Positions 20,574 to 30,020 of a stretch of 64,000 nt of DNA are shown here, one piece after another. The first letter of the stretch is position 1, and every line of letters starts with the position of its first letter. The stretch spans positions 186,001 to 250,000 of the forward strand of contig NZ_NPDX01000001.1 of assembly GCF_002811945.1 (NCBI RefSeq). Reading direction: 5' to 3'. Made by a program: the position numbers and the translations under genes. The stretch is from Leptospira harrisiae (GTDB lineage: Bacteria > Spirochaetota > Leptospiria > Leptospirales > Leptospiraceae). Below the pieces are notes generated by a model. That model was given only the letters and a program-made list of their open reading frames with translations, was not told the origin of the DNA and did no database searches.

Positions 20574-22958
20574 ATGTTTGTACTCAAAAGAAATGGAAAA
20601 ACTGAATCAGTAAAATTTGATAAAGTCACAGCTCGGATTGAAAAGTTATCTTATGGCCTTAGTCGTTTGGTTAGCCCCATCGATGTAGCCAAAAAAGTCA
20701 TCGAAGGAATTTATGATGGAGTTAGCACTTCCGAACTGGACAATTTAGCCGCCGAAATTGCAGCCTCCCTTACCACCAAACATCCTGACTATGCACTTCT
20801 AGCCAGTCGTATTGCTGTAAGTAACCTACACAAAAACACAACTAAATCTTTTTCTGAAACCATGGAACGGTTATATTCCTACATCGATCCAAAAACCAAT
20901 AAACAAATGCCTTTGATTGCAGATGATGTTTGGGAGACTATAAAAAAACATTCAGAACTTTTGGATAGTTCCATTATCTATGATAGAGACTTTGGATTTG
21001 ATTATTTTGGATTCCGCACTTTAGAAAAATCCTATTTGTTGAAGCTAGATGGAAAAATTGTAGAACGCCCGCAACATATGTACATGCGCGTCGCACTCGG
21101 AATCCATAAACATCGAATTGATGATGTAATTAAAACTTATCATTTGATGAGCGAACGTTGGTTTACTCATGCCACACCTACACTTTTTAATGCAGGAACT
21201 CCTAAACCGCAAATGAGCAGCTGTTTTCTTTTGACCATGAAAGACGACAGTATCGATGGAATTTATGATACTCTCAAACAAACTGCAAAAATTTCACAAA
21301 GTGCCGGTGGAATTGGTTTGTCCATTCATAACATTCGCGCCACAGGTTCTTATATTGGTGGTACCAATGGAACTAGTAACGGAATTATTCCCATGTTACG
21401 TGTATTTAACGATACTGCGCGTTATGTAGACCAAGGGGGTGGAAAACGAAAAGGTGCCTTTGCAATCTATTTGGAACCTTGGCACGCCGATATCTTTCCT
21501 TTTTTGGAATTAAAGAAAAACCATGGCAAAGAAGAAATGCGGGCTCGTGATTTATTTTTTGCTCTTTGGATTTCCGATCTATTTATGAAACGAGTGGAAG
21601 AGGGTGGTGACTGGAGTTTGTTTTGTCCAAACGAAGCACCGGGACTTTCTGATGTGTATGGAGAAGAATTTGTTTCCTTGTATGAACAATATGAAAGAGA
21701 AGGGCGAGCCAGAACCAAAATCAAAGCCCAAGACCTTTGGTTTGCTATCGTTGAATCTCAAATTGAAACAGGAACACCTTATTTATTGTACAAAGATGCG
21801 GCCAATGCAAAAAGTAATCAGAAAAATCTGGGAACCATAAAAAGTAGCAATCTTTGTACAGAGATTTTAGAATTCACAAGCCCTGAGGAAGTTGCGGTTT
21901 GTAATTTAGCATCTGTCGCCTTGCCAAAGTTTGTTGCCGATGATAAATTTTTATTTGATAAACTTTATGAGATTGTCTACCAAATGACAGTAAATTTAAA
22001 TCGTATCATCGATGAAAATTATTACCCAGTTCCGGAAGCCAAAAATTCAAATTTGAAACATCGTCCGATTGGGATTGGTGTCCAAGGCCTTGCCGATGTT
22101 TTTATCCTCCTTCGTATGGCGTTTGAAAGTGAAGAGGCAAAAAAACTCAATGTCGAGATTTTTGAGACCATTTATTTTGCATCCATGACTGCGAGTAAAG
22201 ACATTGCTAAAGAAGAAGGAAGTTATCCCAGTTTCGTTGGTTCCCCTCTTTCCCAAGGAATTTTCCAATTTGATTTATGGAATGTAAAACCAACAGGACG
22301 TTGGGATTTCGAATCACTACGAAAAGAAGTGGTTCAATTTGGAACAAGGAATTCTCTCCTTGTGGCGCCAATGCCCACAGCTTCCACTTCGCAAATTTTG
22401 GGGAATAATGAATGTTTTGAACCATATACTTCGAATATTTATTCCCGACGTGTTCTCAGTGGAGAGTTTATCATTGTCAATAAACATTTGTTACATGATT
22501 TGATTGAACTAGGGCTTTGGAATTCAGATATGAAAAATCAAATCATTGCTGCAGGTGGTAGCATCCAATCCATTCCTTCGATTCCCGATTCTATCAAAGA
22601 AATTTATAAAACTGTTTGGGAAATGAAACAAAGATCACTCATTGATATGGCAAGGGATCGTGGTGCTTTTATCTGCCAGTCTCAGTCTTTGAATTTATTT
22701 GTAGAAAGTCCTACTGTTGCCAAACTCACTTCTATGCATTTTTACGCTTGGAAACAAGGTTTAAAAACTGGTATGTATTATTTACGAACCAAAGCTGCAT
22801 CGCAGGCCATCCAATTCACTATAGATAAAGGAAAGGAAGAAATTCCACTGGGAAAAGAAGTCCAGTCGTCTTTATCAGCTAACAAAAACGAGGTGAATCC
22901 TGAATTTGTAGGGGAAACTTGTTCGATGGAAGAAGGTTGTCTCGTTTGCGGAAGTTAA
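20574..22958 (+). CDS. nrdA: Ribonucleoside-diphosphate reductase, alpha subunit (class I)
   Basis: A 794-residue R1 subunit that carries the active site. An ATP-cone domain occupies about residues 1-90 ([17 protein letters not shown]), followed by the NrdA N-terminal and barrel domains. Active-site parts are visible: the Cys in 'Q-M-S-S-C-F-L', the 'N-L-C-T-E-I' loop and 'P-M-P-T-A-S-T-S-Q'. The C-terminal tail carries the redox Cys pair in GCLVCGS. The ATP cone implies dATP feedback control. Second gene of the riboswitch-controlled nrdBA operon; an inverted repeat follows at 22991-23025. Confidence 0.96.
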   Translation: MFVLKRNGKTESVKFDKVTARIEKLSYGLSRLVSPIDVAKKVIEGIYDGVSTSELDNLAAEIAASLTTKHPDYALLASRIAVSNLHKNTTKSFSETMERLYSYIDPKTNKQMPLIADDVWETIKKHSELLDSSIIYDRDFGFDYFGFRTLEKSYLLKLDGKIVERPQHMYMRVALGIHKHRIDDVIKTYHLMSERWFTHATPTLFNAGTPKPQMSSCFLLTMKDDSIDGIYDTLKQTAKISQSAGGIGLSIHNIRATGSYIGGTNGTSNGIIPMLRVFNDTARYVDQGGGKRKGAFAIYLEPWHADIFPFLELKKNHGKEEMRARDLFFALWISDLFMKRVEEGGDWSLFCPNEAPGLSDVYGEEFVSLYEQYEREGRARTKIKAQDLWFAIVESQIETGTPYLLYKDAANAKSNQKNLGTIKSSNLCTEILEFTSPEEVAVCNLASVALPKFVADDKFLFDKLYEIVYQMTVNLNRIIDENYYPVPEAKNSNLKHRPIGIGVQGLADVFILLRMAFESEEAKKLNVEIFETIYFASMTASKDIAKEEGSYPSFVGSPLSQGIFQFDLWNVKPTGRWDFESLRKEVVQFGTRNSLLVAPMPTASTSQILGNNECFEPYTSNIYSRRVLSGEFIIVNKHLLHDLIELGLWNSDMKNQIIAAGGSIQSIPSIPDSIKEIYKTVWEMKQRSLIDMARDRGAFICQSQSLNLFVESPTVAKLTSMHFYAWKQGLKTGMYYLRTKAASQAIQFTIDKGKEEIPLGKEVQSSLSANKNEVNPEFVGETCSMEEGCLVCGS

Positions 22959-22990
22959 CGAATCAAATTTAGAAGTTCGATTGATTTAAT

Positions 22991-23025
22991 GTTTAGAAGT
23001 TAGATTTTAGGCCTAACTTCTAAAC
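22991..23025. terminator. Inverted repeat after nrdA (possible terminator)
   Basis: Perfect 13-bp arms (GTTTAGAAGTTAG at 22991-23003 and its complement at 23013-23025) around a 9-base loop, 33 bases after the nrdA stop. There is no long T run after the arms, so termination may be weak or the structure may serve in 3' end protection. Confidence 0.55.
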
Positions 23026-23090
23026 TGAATTTCAGATTACAGTAAATCCATATAGTTCAAGTAAAATCGTAGATTTAAGCGTTATGTTTA

Positions 23091-23200
23091 TTTTTTGGGC
23101 GCCTCGAATCTCTCCTGAAAGAATCATTTTTTTCTGTCACGACCGGGCTTTCCGTTCCAATCTCCGCTTTCGCTTCGATTTCCACTGCAATCCCTGGCGC
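23091..23200 (+). repeat. Dispersed intergenic repeat, copy A
   Basis: One of four related elements. It starts with a T run then GGGCGCC and ends CTGGCGC, so the outer GCGCC/GGCGC can pair. The right half contains GGCTTTCCGTTCCAATC, a short variable arm region, then GATTTCCACTGCAATCC. The spacer between the left end and CGACCGGGC is not conserved. A minus-strand open frame across it is probably spurious. Confidence 0.75.
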
Positions 23201-23293
23201 TAACTCGGTTTGAAATTTGTTCAGTTTGTCACCACTTCCTAATTTTAGGAATGACAATTTTACTATCCGCTTTACTTATGTTTGTTGATTCCT

Positions 23294-24697
23294 ATGAAAA
23301 CGAATTGTTCGAATCGAAATAAATTTCCAACGTTTACAAACATCCGAAAAACTTTTTCCCTTCTGGTTTGTCTTTTTTTGTTCAATGCCTGTCTTCTCAA
23401 TCCCATAGTTCATAGTCTTCTTTTTCCAGAAAAAGACCCTTCTTCCAAATCGTTGTTTGGACTTTTGGCCTTACTTGCCAGCTCCAACCAGGTAGTCGAA
23501 CTCAACCATACTTGGGCTGGGATTCGCAAAGGGGACAACTTGCAACTCGAAGCGCAGTACTATTCGTACGGTAATAAAACAGATTCAACTTTTCTATGGT
23601 CCAGTAGCAACAACTCTGTGGCCACTGTGGATGTTAATGGTTTGGTCCAAGGCATTGGCAATGGAAAGGTTTGGATCACTGCTACTGCTGCCGATGGATG
23701 GACCAGCGCTAGCTCCGATATTACCGTGTATACCGGTTATGTTTATACCACGATGGATATAAATTCAACTGTTGGCTTTCTGACGATGAACCAGTCAACG
23801 GGTCTCCTATCTTCGGTCGGTACAAATCCAACTGGTAATGGACCCACGGGAATCGGAGTCGATCCAACAGGAAAGTTTTTATTTACGGCAGACTTATACA
23901 GTGGGACTTTCTCTCAATTTTTAATCAACCAGAGTACGGGTGTTCTCACTGCAAATTCTATCCCCACATATCCAGCGGGTTCGGGACCGAGAAATTTGGT
24001 GATCACTCCTGATGGAAGGTTTTTATACCTTGCATCGGAAGGCAATAGGGAGATTCGTGTTTTTGCGATCAATGCCGATGGCACTCTCAGTTTTCTTTTT
24101 GCCTATCCAACTATTGTCCCCCATAACGTGATTCAAATTTCACGGAATGGGAATTTTATCTTTTATAACAGTCCTAACTTAACAGAAATTGTTTCTTATC
24201 GAATCAACTATAATGATGGAAGTTTAACTCAAGTAGGAATTAGTCCAAGTTTTCCCAATGGTGGATCAGGTTTTATTTCGACCCATCCCAATGGTAGGTA
24301 TTTATATGTTGCTTCCAGTCCCACTGTTACTGTCCTAAGTTTTGATAGCAATACGGGACAAATGGGTTTTGTGGATTCCGTTTTTCATGGATTGAGTATC
24401 AATGGGACGACAATCCATCCTAGTGGAAATTTTTTCTATTTAGTTCATATCACTGAAGGTGAAATTTCTTGTTATACGGTGGAGCCAAATTCTGGGAAAA
24501 TTTCACTTTCCTCTAAACTGTCCGGACTTGTTACAAACTTGCGTTATATGGTCATTGATCCAAGCGGACGTTTCGCCTATGTGGCATATAATGGTGGAAA
24601 TTTACATCAATTCTCGATTAACCAAACCACTGGTGAACTTACTTTAATGGGGACAGTGAATCCAGGTAATCCTCAATGGAATTTAACCTTCCTATAA
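23294..24697 (+). CDS. Big_2/beta-propeller lipoprotein (tandem copy 1)
   Basis: A lipoprotein of 467 residues. The signal ends LFLFNAC. Residues about 70-150 form a bacterial Ig-like (Big_2) domain ('F-L-W-S-S-S-N-N-S-V-A-T-V-D-V-N-G-L-V' is its signature). The rest is a beta-propeller of the YncE/6-phosphogluconolactonase type, with repeats around 'G-V-D-P-T-G-K-F-L-F-T' and 'I-D-P-S-G-R-F-A-Y-V'. Catalytic residues of the lactonase cannot be judged; a binding role at the cell surface is just as likely. ATG 23294 is the natural signal start. A paralogue follows; the first 130 bases of the two genes are almost identical. Confidence 0.82.
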   Translation: MKTNCSNRNKFPTFTNIRKTFSLLVCLFLFNACLLNPIVHSLLFPEKDPSSKSLFGLLALLASSNQVVELNHTWAGIRKGDNLQLEAQYYSYGNKTDSTFLWSSSNNSVATVDVNGLVQGIGNGKVWITATAADGWTSASSDITVYTGYVYTTMDINSTVGFLTMNQSTGLLSSVGTNPTGNGPTGIGVDPTGKFLFTADLYSGTFSQFLINQSTGVLTANSIPTYPAGSGPRNLVITPDGRFLYLASEGNREIRVFAINADGTLSFLFAYPTIVPHNVIQISRNGNFIFYNSPNLTEIVSYRINYNDGSLTQVGISPSFPNGGSGFISTHPNGRYLYVASSPTVTVLSFDSNTGQMGFVDSVFHGLSINGTTIHPSGNFFYLVHITEGEISCYTVEPNSGKISLSSKLSGLVTNLRYMVIDPSGRFAYVAYNGGNLHQFSINQTTGELTLMGTVNPGNPQWNLTFL

Positions 24698-24857
24698 ACA
24701 TTACAACCCATTGTAAAGCCAATGATACATAGATCTAATTGCTCGTTTAAGTTTTTGGCAATTCCCCTGCAACCTTTCCAGTTTTTAATTCCAAAACAGT
24801 CAAATTTTAAGAATGACATTTTTTCCTGAATCGTTTGATTTAAGTTTGTTGGTTCCC

Positions 24858-26267
24858 ATGAAAACGAATTGTTCGAATCGAAATAAATTTCCAACGTTTA
24901 CAAACATCCGAAAAACTTTTTCCCTTCTGGTTTGTCTTTTTTCGTTCAATGCCTGTCTTCTCAATCCCATAGTTCATAGCCTTCTTTTTCCTGAAAAAGA
25001 TCCTTCCCGCAATTCTTTATTCGTGTTATGGGCCTTGTTATCTAATTCCAATTCAGTGGTGGAACTAAACCGTACCTGGGCAGGAATTTACAAAGGAGAA
25101 AGTTTACAATTGGAAGCACAGTACTATTCGTACGGTGCCAAAACAGATTCTACCTTCCAATGGACAAGTAACAATGATGCTGTTGCCACTGTATCACCTA
25201 CGGGTCTTGTGCAGAGTATTGGAAATGGAAAGGTTATCATTACTGTCGCCTCCGCTGATGGAAGAGCAAGTGCCACAAGTGCCATTACAGTTTATTCGGG
25301 ATATGTATATACGAGTTTAGATTTTAATAATTCTGTAGCACTTTTAACAATGGATAATTCTACTGGACTCTTGACTTTCAATGCTTCGGCTCTAGTTGGA
25401 ACCTCTCAGCCAACTGGAATTGGAGTCGATCCAGCCGGTAAATTTTTATATACTGGTGATTTTGGTGGGGCTACCATTTCCCAATTTTTAATCAACCAAA
25501 CGACTGGAGCCCTTACATCAAATACCCCTGTCTTTGTGGCAGCTGGGGCAAATCCAAGAAATTTAGTTACTACTCCTGATAGTAGGTTTTTGTATTTAGC
25601 TTCCGAAGGAACTTCAGCCATTCGGGCTTTCGCCATCAATCCAAATGGTACTCTTACTTTTCTAAATTCTTATCCAACCATGGTCCGTGGAGAAATTCAA
25701 ATTTCGCGGAATGGAAATTTTATTTTTTATATGAATCCTTCTGTAACAGAGATTACTTCTTATCGAATCAACTATAGCGACGGAAGTTTATCGCAAGTAG
25801 GTGTCAGTCCGACATTTCCTAATAATGGTCCAGGTCATGTTTCGACTCATCCTAATGGCAAATACTTATACGTTGGTACCTTTCCGGCTGTAACAGTATT
25901 GAGTTTTGATAGTAATTTCGGGCAAATGGGATTTGTGGATTCTGTTTTTTATGGTATGAGCATCAATAGCACAGCAATCCATCCCAGTGGACGATTTCTG
26001 TATTTAGTTCACATCAACGAAGGTGTGGTTTCTTGTTATACGGTAGATCCTAATACGGGAAAAATTTCGTACTCGTCTAACGTGTCTGGCTATTCTGGAA
26101 ATAGTTTGCGATTTATGGTAATCGATCCTTCAGGACGTTTTGCCTATGTTGCTGCTAATACGGGTAATAATTTATTCCAATTTAGTATCAACCAAATTAC
26201 AGGTGAGCTCACTCCGATGGGGACTGCCAATGCAGGGGGCCCCCAGTGGAATTTAACTTTTTTATAA
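24858..26267 (+). CDS. Big_2/beta-propeller lipoprotein (tandem copy 2)
   Basis: A lipoprotein of 469 residues with the same layout as the gene before it: lipobox FSFNAC, Big_2 domain ('F-Q-W-T-S-N-N-D-A-V-A-T-V-S-P-T-G-L-V'), then a propeller with 'G-V-D-P-A-G-K-F-L-Y-T' and 'I-D-P-S-G-R-F-A-Y-V' repeats. The signal-peptide region and about 12 bases before the start are nearly identical to copy 1, while the rest has drifted clearly more, so either strong selection or local gene conversion acts on the 5' end. Start ATG 24858 matches the copy 1 start. Confidence 0.82.
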   Translation: MKTNCSNRNKFPTFTNIRKTFSLLVCLFSFNACLLNPIVHSLLFPEKDPSRNSLFVLWALLSNSNSVVELNRTWAGIYKGESLQLEAQYYSYGAKTDSTFQWTSNNDAVATVSPTGLVQSIGNGKVIITVASADGRASATSAITVYSGYVYTSLDFNNSVALLTMDNSTGLLTFNASALVGTSQPTGIGVDPAGKFLYTGDFGGATISQFLINQTTGALTSNTPVFVAAGANPRNLVTTPDSRFLYLASEGTSAIRAFAINPNGTLTFLNSYPTMVRGEIQISRNGNFIFYMNPSVTEITSYRINYSDGSLSQVGVSPTFPNNGPGHVSTHPNGKYLYVGTFPAVTVLSFDSNFGQMGFVDSVFYGMSINSTAIHPSGRFLYLVHINEGVVSCYTVDPNTGKISYSSNVSGYSGNSLRFMVIDPSGRFAYVAANTGNNLFQFSINQITGELTPMGTANAGGPQWNLTFL

Positions 26268-26320
26268 TGGCCAAAATCAAGTTTTCGCTTGAGACTGGAA
26301 ATCTCCCTTAAGGAAATGAT

Positions 26321-27061
26321 ATGATTCTAATTCCCATCCCTAGTTCTGATTTTGATCCGAGTGAAGCCTCTCTTCCATGGAAACTTTTATCGGAATCAAA
26401 TTTCAAATTTCAGTTTGCCACTCCCAATGGAAAAAAAGCAAAGGCAGATGAACGGATGTTAACTGGAAAGGGACTTGGAATTTTGAAATCCGGGTTTATG
26501 GCACGCAGAGATGCAAGAGATGCTTACTTCGAAATGGAAAATTCGAATGAATTTCAGAACCCCATTCCTTATTCTGAAATCAATGAAAAAGATTTCCAAG
26601 CCATTCTTTTGCCAGGGGGACATGCCCAAGGTATGAAAGAATACTTAGAATCTAAAATTTTACAAAACGTGGTCGTGGATTTTTTTCATTCAGAAAAACC
26701 AGTGGCGGCAATTTGTCATGGCGTATTGCTTGCCGCAAGAAGTATAGATCCTAAGACAAATAAATCTGTCTTATATGAAAAAAATACAACTGCCCTTTTA
26801 CAAAAACAGGAACTCCTCGCATACTACACTACGAAACTTTGGTTAGGGAATTATTACAAAACGTATCCGCTGACTGTACAAGCAGAAGTCACTAGCTTTT
26901 TAAAATCAAAAGAGCAGTTCAAAACTGGTGGAAGTTTATCTGTGAGAGATAGTTTAGGGAATCCCGATGTTGGTTTTACCGTTGTAGATGGAAATTATGT
27001 ATCTGCGAGATGGCCTGGGGATGCGTATCAATTTACAAACGTTTTCAAAAGATTGCTCTAA
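26321..27061 (+). CDS. DJ-1/PfpI-family (type 1 glutamine amidotransferase-like) protein
   Basis: A 246-residue cytoplasmic protein. The nucleophile elbow A-I-C-H-G-V places Cys132 after a 'L-L-P-G-G-H-A-Q-G' loop, as in the DJ-1/PfpI superfamily, whose members act as glyoxalases, amidases or chaperones. The length and the 'P-V-A-A-I-C-H-G-V-L-L-A-A' motif fit the 'type 1 glutamine amidotransferase domain' subgroup. Start ATG 26321 has AAGGAAATGAT upstream. It stands alone after the propeller lipoproteins. The substrate is unknown. Confidence 0.85.
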   Translation: MILIPIPSSDFDPSEASLPWKLLSESNFKFQFATPNGKKAKADERMLTGKGLGILKSGFMARRDARDAYFEMENSNEFQNPIPYSEINEKDFQAILLPGGHAQGMKEYLESKILQNVVVDFFHSEKPVAAICHGVLLAARSIDPKTNKSVLYEKNTTALLQKQELLAYYTTKLWLGNYYKTYPLTVQAEVTSFLKSKEQFKTGGSLSVRDSLGNPDVGFTVVDGNYVSARWPGDAYQFTNVFKRLL

Positions 27062-27213
27062 TAGATTTAAGTAATTTTCCTAGATTTTTTTAAAATTAAA
27101 CTTTGGAAAACAAATTACTTTAAAAATTTAAATTTCATCTATATCAAAGAAATTTTTTTCGATGCCTTTTGTATTTGCAATACCTTAACAAAAATCAAAA
27201 TCCAATCCTAATC

Positions 27214-27969
27214 TTATGGTTTTGGCAATTCCAATGCATCCATACCGATTTTTAATTCCGAAAACCAATTGATAAACCGTTCCACATCGGGACCTTGAAA
27301 CACAGAGCCATGTTGTGGGCAAAGCATATCTGGTTTGAGGTTGGAAATTCGTTCACACCATGCTACTTTGGCTTGTTCAGAAGCCATCCATCGTTTGTGA
27401 AATTTTTCCATAAATCGAATGTGTTTGTCAAAATCTTTTACAATCAAGTCTGTTTCGTCTAAAGGAAGTAAGGCGGCACCTACATCTCCACTGAAAAGAA
27501 TTTTTGCCTTGGGATCCCAAAGATTTAAATTTCCTGCACTATGTAAAAAATGCGCTGGTATGGATCTGAGTTTGATATTTTGGTGAACAATTTCCATTCC
27601 TTCATCGGGCATCGGAATGAAAGTATCAGCATTCCCCCCAAAATGTGGCAAAAAACCTGTCCATAACCAACTCACATAACAACGAATTGATGGATTGACT
27701 TCTAACCAAAGAGAAATCGAAGAAACAATATCTGGATCTTGGTGAGAGGCAAAAATATTTTTAATTTGGGATGCAGGAAACACATCCACCAATGCTGAAA
27801 ATACTTCGGGAAAAATTTCGCTTCCACCCGGATCAGTGAGCAAACCCATTCCATCAGACTCAATTAAATATTCATTTGTGTCAATCAACCAGTTTGGTTT
27901 GGACGGATCTCTTGCAATGACAGACCACTTGTGATCGTTATCAGAATATATAGTTTGGATCTTTTTCAT
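27214..27969 (-). CDS. ODP-type metallo-beta-lactamase-fold protein (putative oxygen/iron sensor)
   Basis: A 251-residue protein with the metal-binding layout of oxygen-binding di-iron proteins: H-x-D-x-D (ASHQDPDIVSS) in place of the HxHxDH of hydrolases, then 'H-F-L-H-S-A-G-N-L', 'L-F-S-G-D-V-G-A-A' and 'C-P-Q-H-G-S-V-F'. This is the ODP/flavodiiron-like branch without a flavodoxin domain. It begins 4 bases after the stop of a soluble chemoreceptor-like gene, so they form one unit. In Treponema denticola an ODP protein encoded with a chemoreceptor homologue acts as an oxygen/iron sensor for chemotaxis; the same is inferred here. A plain hydrolase remains possible. Confidence 0.82.
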   Translation of the reverse strand: MKKIQTIYSDNDHKWSVIARDPSKPNWLIDTNEYLIESDGMGLLTDPGGSEIFPEVFSALVDVFPASQIKNIFASHQDPDIVSSISLWLEVNPSIRCYVSWLWTGFLPHFGGNADTFIPMPDEGMEIVHQNIKLRSIPAHFLHSAGNLNLWDPKAKILFSGDVGAALLPLDETDLIVKDFDKHIRFMEKFHKRWMASEQAKVAWCERISNLKPDMLCPQHGSVFQGPDVERFINWFSELKIGMDALELPKP

Positions 27970-27972
27970 GGT

Positions 27973-28578
27973 TTACCATAGTTTTGAAAGATATCGATAA
28001 GATGATTCAATGATATTTAATGCTCCATCAAAACTTTCTGCAACTGCTAAAAATAATTTTTGATTCTCAATAATAGTTGCAGATTCGATTCGAGTTTGCA
28101 AAGAGACTGTACGACCTTCTAAACAAAGTTTAGTGGAATTCCGAACAATATGGCGAATGTCATCAAATTCTTTTCGTAACTGCAAATCCAACATATCTTT
28201 TTCCGCGTTTCGATCGTTCAAACTGAACTGTATGTTTTTATAATGATTGAGATTCACACCTCTCGTTTGGCAAGTTTCAACCGACACCTGTAATAGTCGG
28301 TTTACCTTCGAAATTTTTTGCATTTCACTAGCCATTCGAATCACAACAGTAATTGCTTTTGTTAACTTCTCATTTACTTCTTGAATTTTGTTATTAAAAT
28401 GAATGATTTCCGCTGCAACAACTCCGTAGCTAGCAGCAAACGCTCCTGAATTTGCAGATAAAATTTGTGCATTGAGTGCTCGAATTTTTAAACTATATAA
28501 TAAAATCCGCAGCTTTAAAATTTCTTCATTGGTAAAAATAATTTTCTGGAAAAACTCTTTTGTATCTTCATCTGCCAT
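27973..28578 (-). CDS. Soluble chemoreceptor-like (MCP signalling-tip) protein
   Basis: A 201-residue, mostly helical cytoplasmic protein with no membrane segment or sensor domain. Residues about 30-65 (LKIRALNAQILSANSGAFA, then YGVVAAEI) align by eye with the chemoreceptor hairpin tip ([20 protein letters not shown], then VVAEEI). It therefore looks like an MCP reduced to its signalling region, with several consensus residues changed (Glu and Arg in E-A-A-R-A-G are lost). It precedes and is tightly coupled to an ODP-type protein that probably supplies the sensing function. It may bind CheA/CheW weakly or in a special way. Confidence 0.65.
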   Translation of the reverse strand: MADEDTKEFFQKIIFTNEEILKLRILLYSLKIRALNAQILSANSGAFAASYGVVAAEIIHFNNKIQEVNEKLTKAITVVIRMASEMQKISKVNRLLQVSVETCQTRGVNLNHYKNIQFSLNDRNAEKDMLDLQLRKEFDDIRHIVRNSTKLCLEGRTVSLQTRIESATIIENQKLFLAVAESFDGALNIIESSYRYLSKLW

Positions 28579-28666
28579 CAGGAAAACCTAACACGAATTC
28601 CAATTTATCGGATCAGACTTAAAAGATCATATCACTTCCCATTTGTCAAGAAGAGATATCGGGAGT

Positions 28667-28771
28667 GGGGCGCCTCGCATTAGATTCAATATTTCAGTCA
28701 AAAAGTGGCCCGACCAGGCTTTTCGTTTCAATCTACGCTTTCGCTCCGATTTCCACTGCAATCCTTGGCGC
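28667..28771 (+). repeat. Dispersed intergenic repeat, copy B
   Basis: Starts GGGGCGCCTCGCAT and ends CTTGGCGC, with inner blocks GGCTTTTCGTTTCAATC and GATTTCCACTGCAATCC around a CGCTTTCGC core. Closest to copy A. It lies in the 360-base gap before the alpha/beta hydrolase gene, near the 5' end of the minus-strand chemosensor operon. No preceding T run, unlike the other copies. Confidence 0.75.
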
Positions 28772-28940
28772 AAGACTTCGATTGAAAATTAGTTTATACT
28801 CCATTTACTCGGATTTTTAGTTAGACAATTTAATGAATCATTTAGATATGAAACATCATCATACAAATAGAAAACTATAAAAAGATTTTTATGATCATGA
28901 TACATAGCAGTTTTAAAAAGGGATTCGGTAGTTCTACTCA

Positions 28941-29987
28941 ATGAATCGATTCAAAGTTTGGTTTCAATCCATCAACTTTCTACTTGGATTACAAAGTGAT
29001 GACGAAACTCTTCCTTATGTAAAAGAAATTCAAATTCCTATTCAGAAGAGAGTTTTAAAAGCAGATTGTTATATTCCTAAATCCAAGCCCCTTGGAACCA
29101 TAGTCACCATCAACGGGTTAGCTCCGCTCGGAAACCGTGATCCAAGATTTATCACTGTCAATAAAAGTCTCTGTAAAATTGGTTATACAGTTGTAAGTCC
29201 CTTTTTTGACGAAATTTGTGATTATAAAATTTCACTTCGCAATATAGATGATATTAAAGATTCTATATTGTTTATCTCAAATCAAAAAGATATTTGTCCC
29301 TCTGGAAAAGTTTCTATCTTTGCTCCATCCTTTTCAGGATCATTGAGTCTTGTTGCTGCAAGTGATCAAAAGATTGCCGAAAAAATCAATTGTATCTGTG
29401 CCATCGGTGCTTTTGCAAAAGTAGATGATGTCATTGAAAATTTATTTGCAAACCAGAATTTAGATGAATATGGGAGAATGATCCTTCTCCTCAACTTTCT
29501 TCCCATCTCCATTGGTAAAAATCAAAGTTTATTCACTGCCATTAAACTAGCGATTTTGGACAACTACTACAAATCAAAAGACTTAAGGCTGGAACCTCAT
29601 TACAAAAAAATGAAAAAAGCTGATCGTGTGATTTTTGATCAATTGAAAAACGATACGGAATTTAGAATCAAACACTGGAAAAACGTAGTTAAAAATGGGG
29701 GTAAAAGTAGAGATCTGATTTCTGCTTTGTCAGTTACCAACCATATTCAATCTCTCAATTTGCCGATTCTTTTAATCCATGGTTTAAAAGATGATGTGGT
29801 ACCAGCGTATGAATCCACGATGTTACATGAAAAGTTGTTACAAAGAGGCGTTGAAAGTAAACTTTGTATCACAACTTTAATTTCTCATGGAGATACCGGA
29901 TTTGGTATTTCCACCTTATGGGAGTTACCAAAACTGATTTCATCATTCTCATTCTTTTTTTTAAAAGCGATAGACCAAAAGCAATAA
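28941..29987 (+). CDS. Alpha/beta hydrolase
   Basis: A 348-residue alpha/beta-hydrolase-fold protein. The oxyanion strand is 'G-T-I-V-T-I-N-G-L-A', the nucleophile elbow appears to be A-P-S-F-S-G-S with Ser at about residue 135 (an altered G-x-S-x-G), and the acid and base lie in 'L-I-H-G-L-K-D-D-V-V' and 'L-I-S-H-G-D-T-G-F'. No signal peptide is present. The substrate is unknown; the protein resembles Leptospira hydrolases of general esterase type. Convergent with rocD. Confidence 0.75.
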   Translation: MNRFKVWFQSINFLLGLQSDDETLPYVKEIQIPIQKRVLKADCYIPKSKPLGTIVTINGLAPLGNRDPRFITVNKSLCKIGYTVVSPFFDEICDYKISLRNIDDIKDSILFISNQKDICPSGKVSIFAPSFSGSLSLVAASDQKIAEKINCICAIGAFAKVDDVIENLFANQNLDEYGRMILLLNFLPISIGKNQSLFTAIKLAILDNYYKSKDLRLEPHYKKMKKADRVIFDQLKNDTEFRIKHWKNVVKNGGKSRDLISALSVTNHIQSLNLPILLIHGLKDDVVPAYESTMLHEKLLQRGVESKLCITTLISHGDTGFGISTLWELPKLISSFSFFFLKAIDQKQ

Positions 29988-30020
29988 AAATCGATTCAGT
30001 GTTTTGCCGTTCTAAATCGT

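Noticed and set aside
23091..23200. Repeat copies as integron attC sites or CRISPR repeats
   Set aside because: No RYYYAAC/GTTRRRY core sites, no integrase, and the copies are tens of kilobases apart in both orientations, not in an array.
23075..23257. 60-codon minus-strand open frame across repeat copy A
   Set aside because: It is formed by the dispersed repeat; the other repeat copies do not keep this frame and there is no ribosome site.
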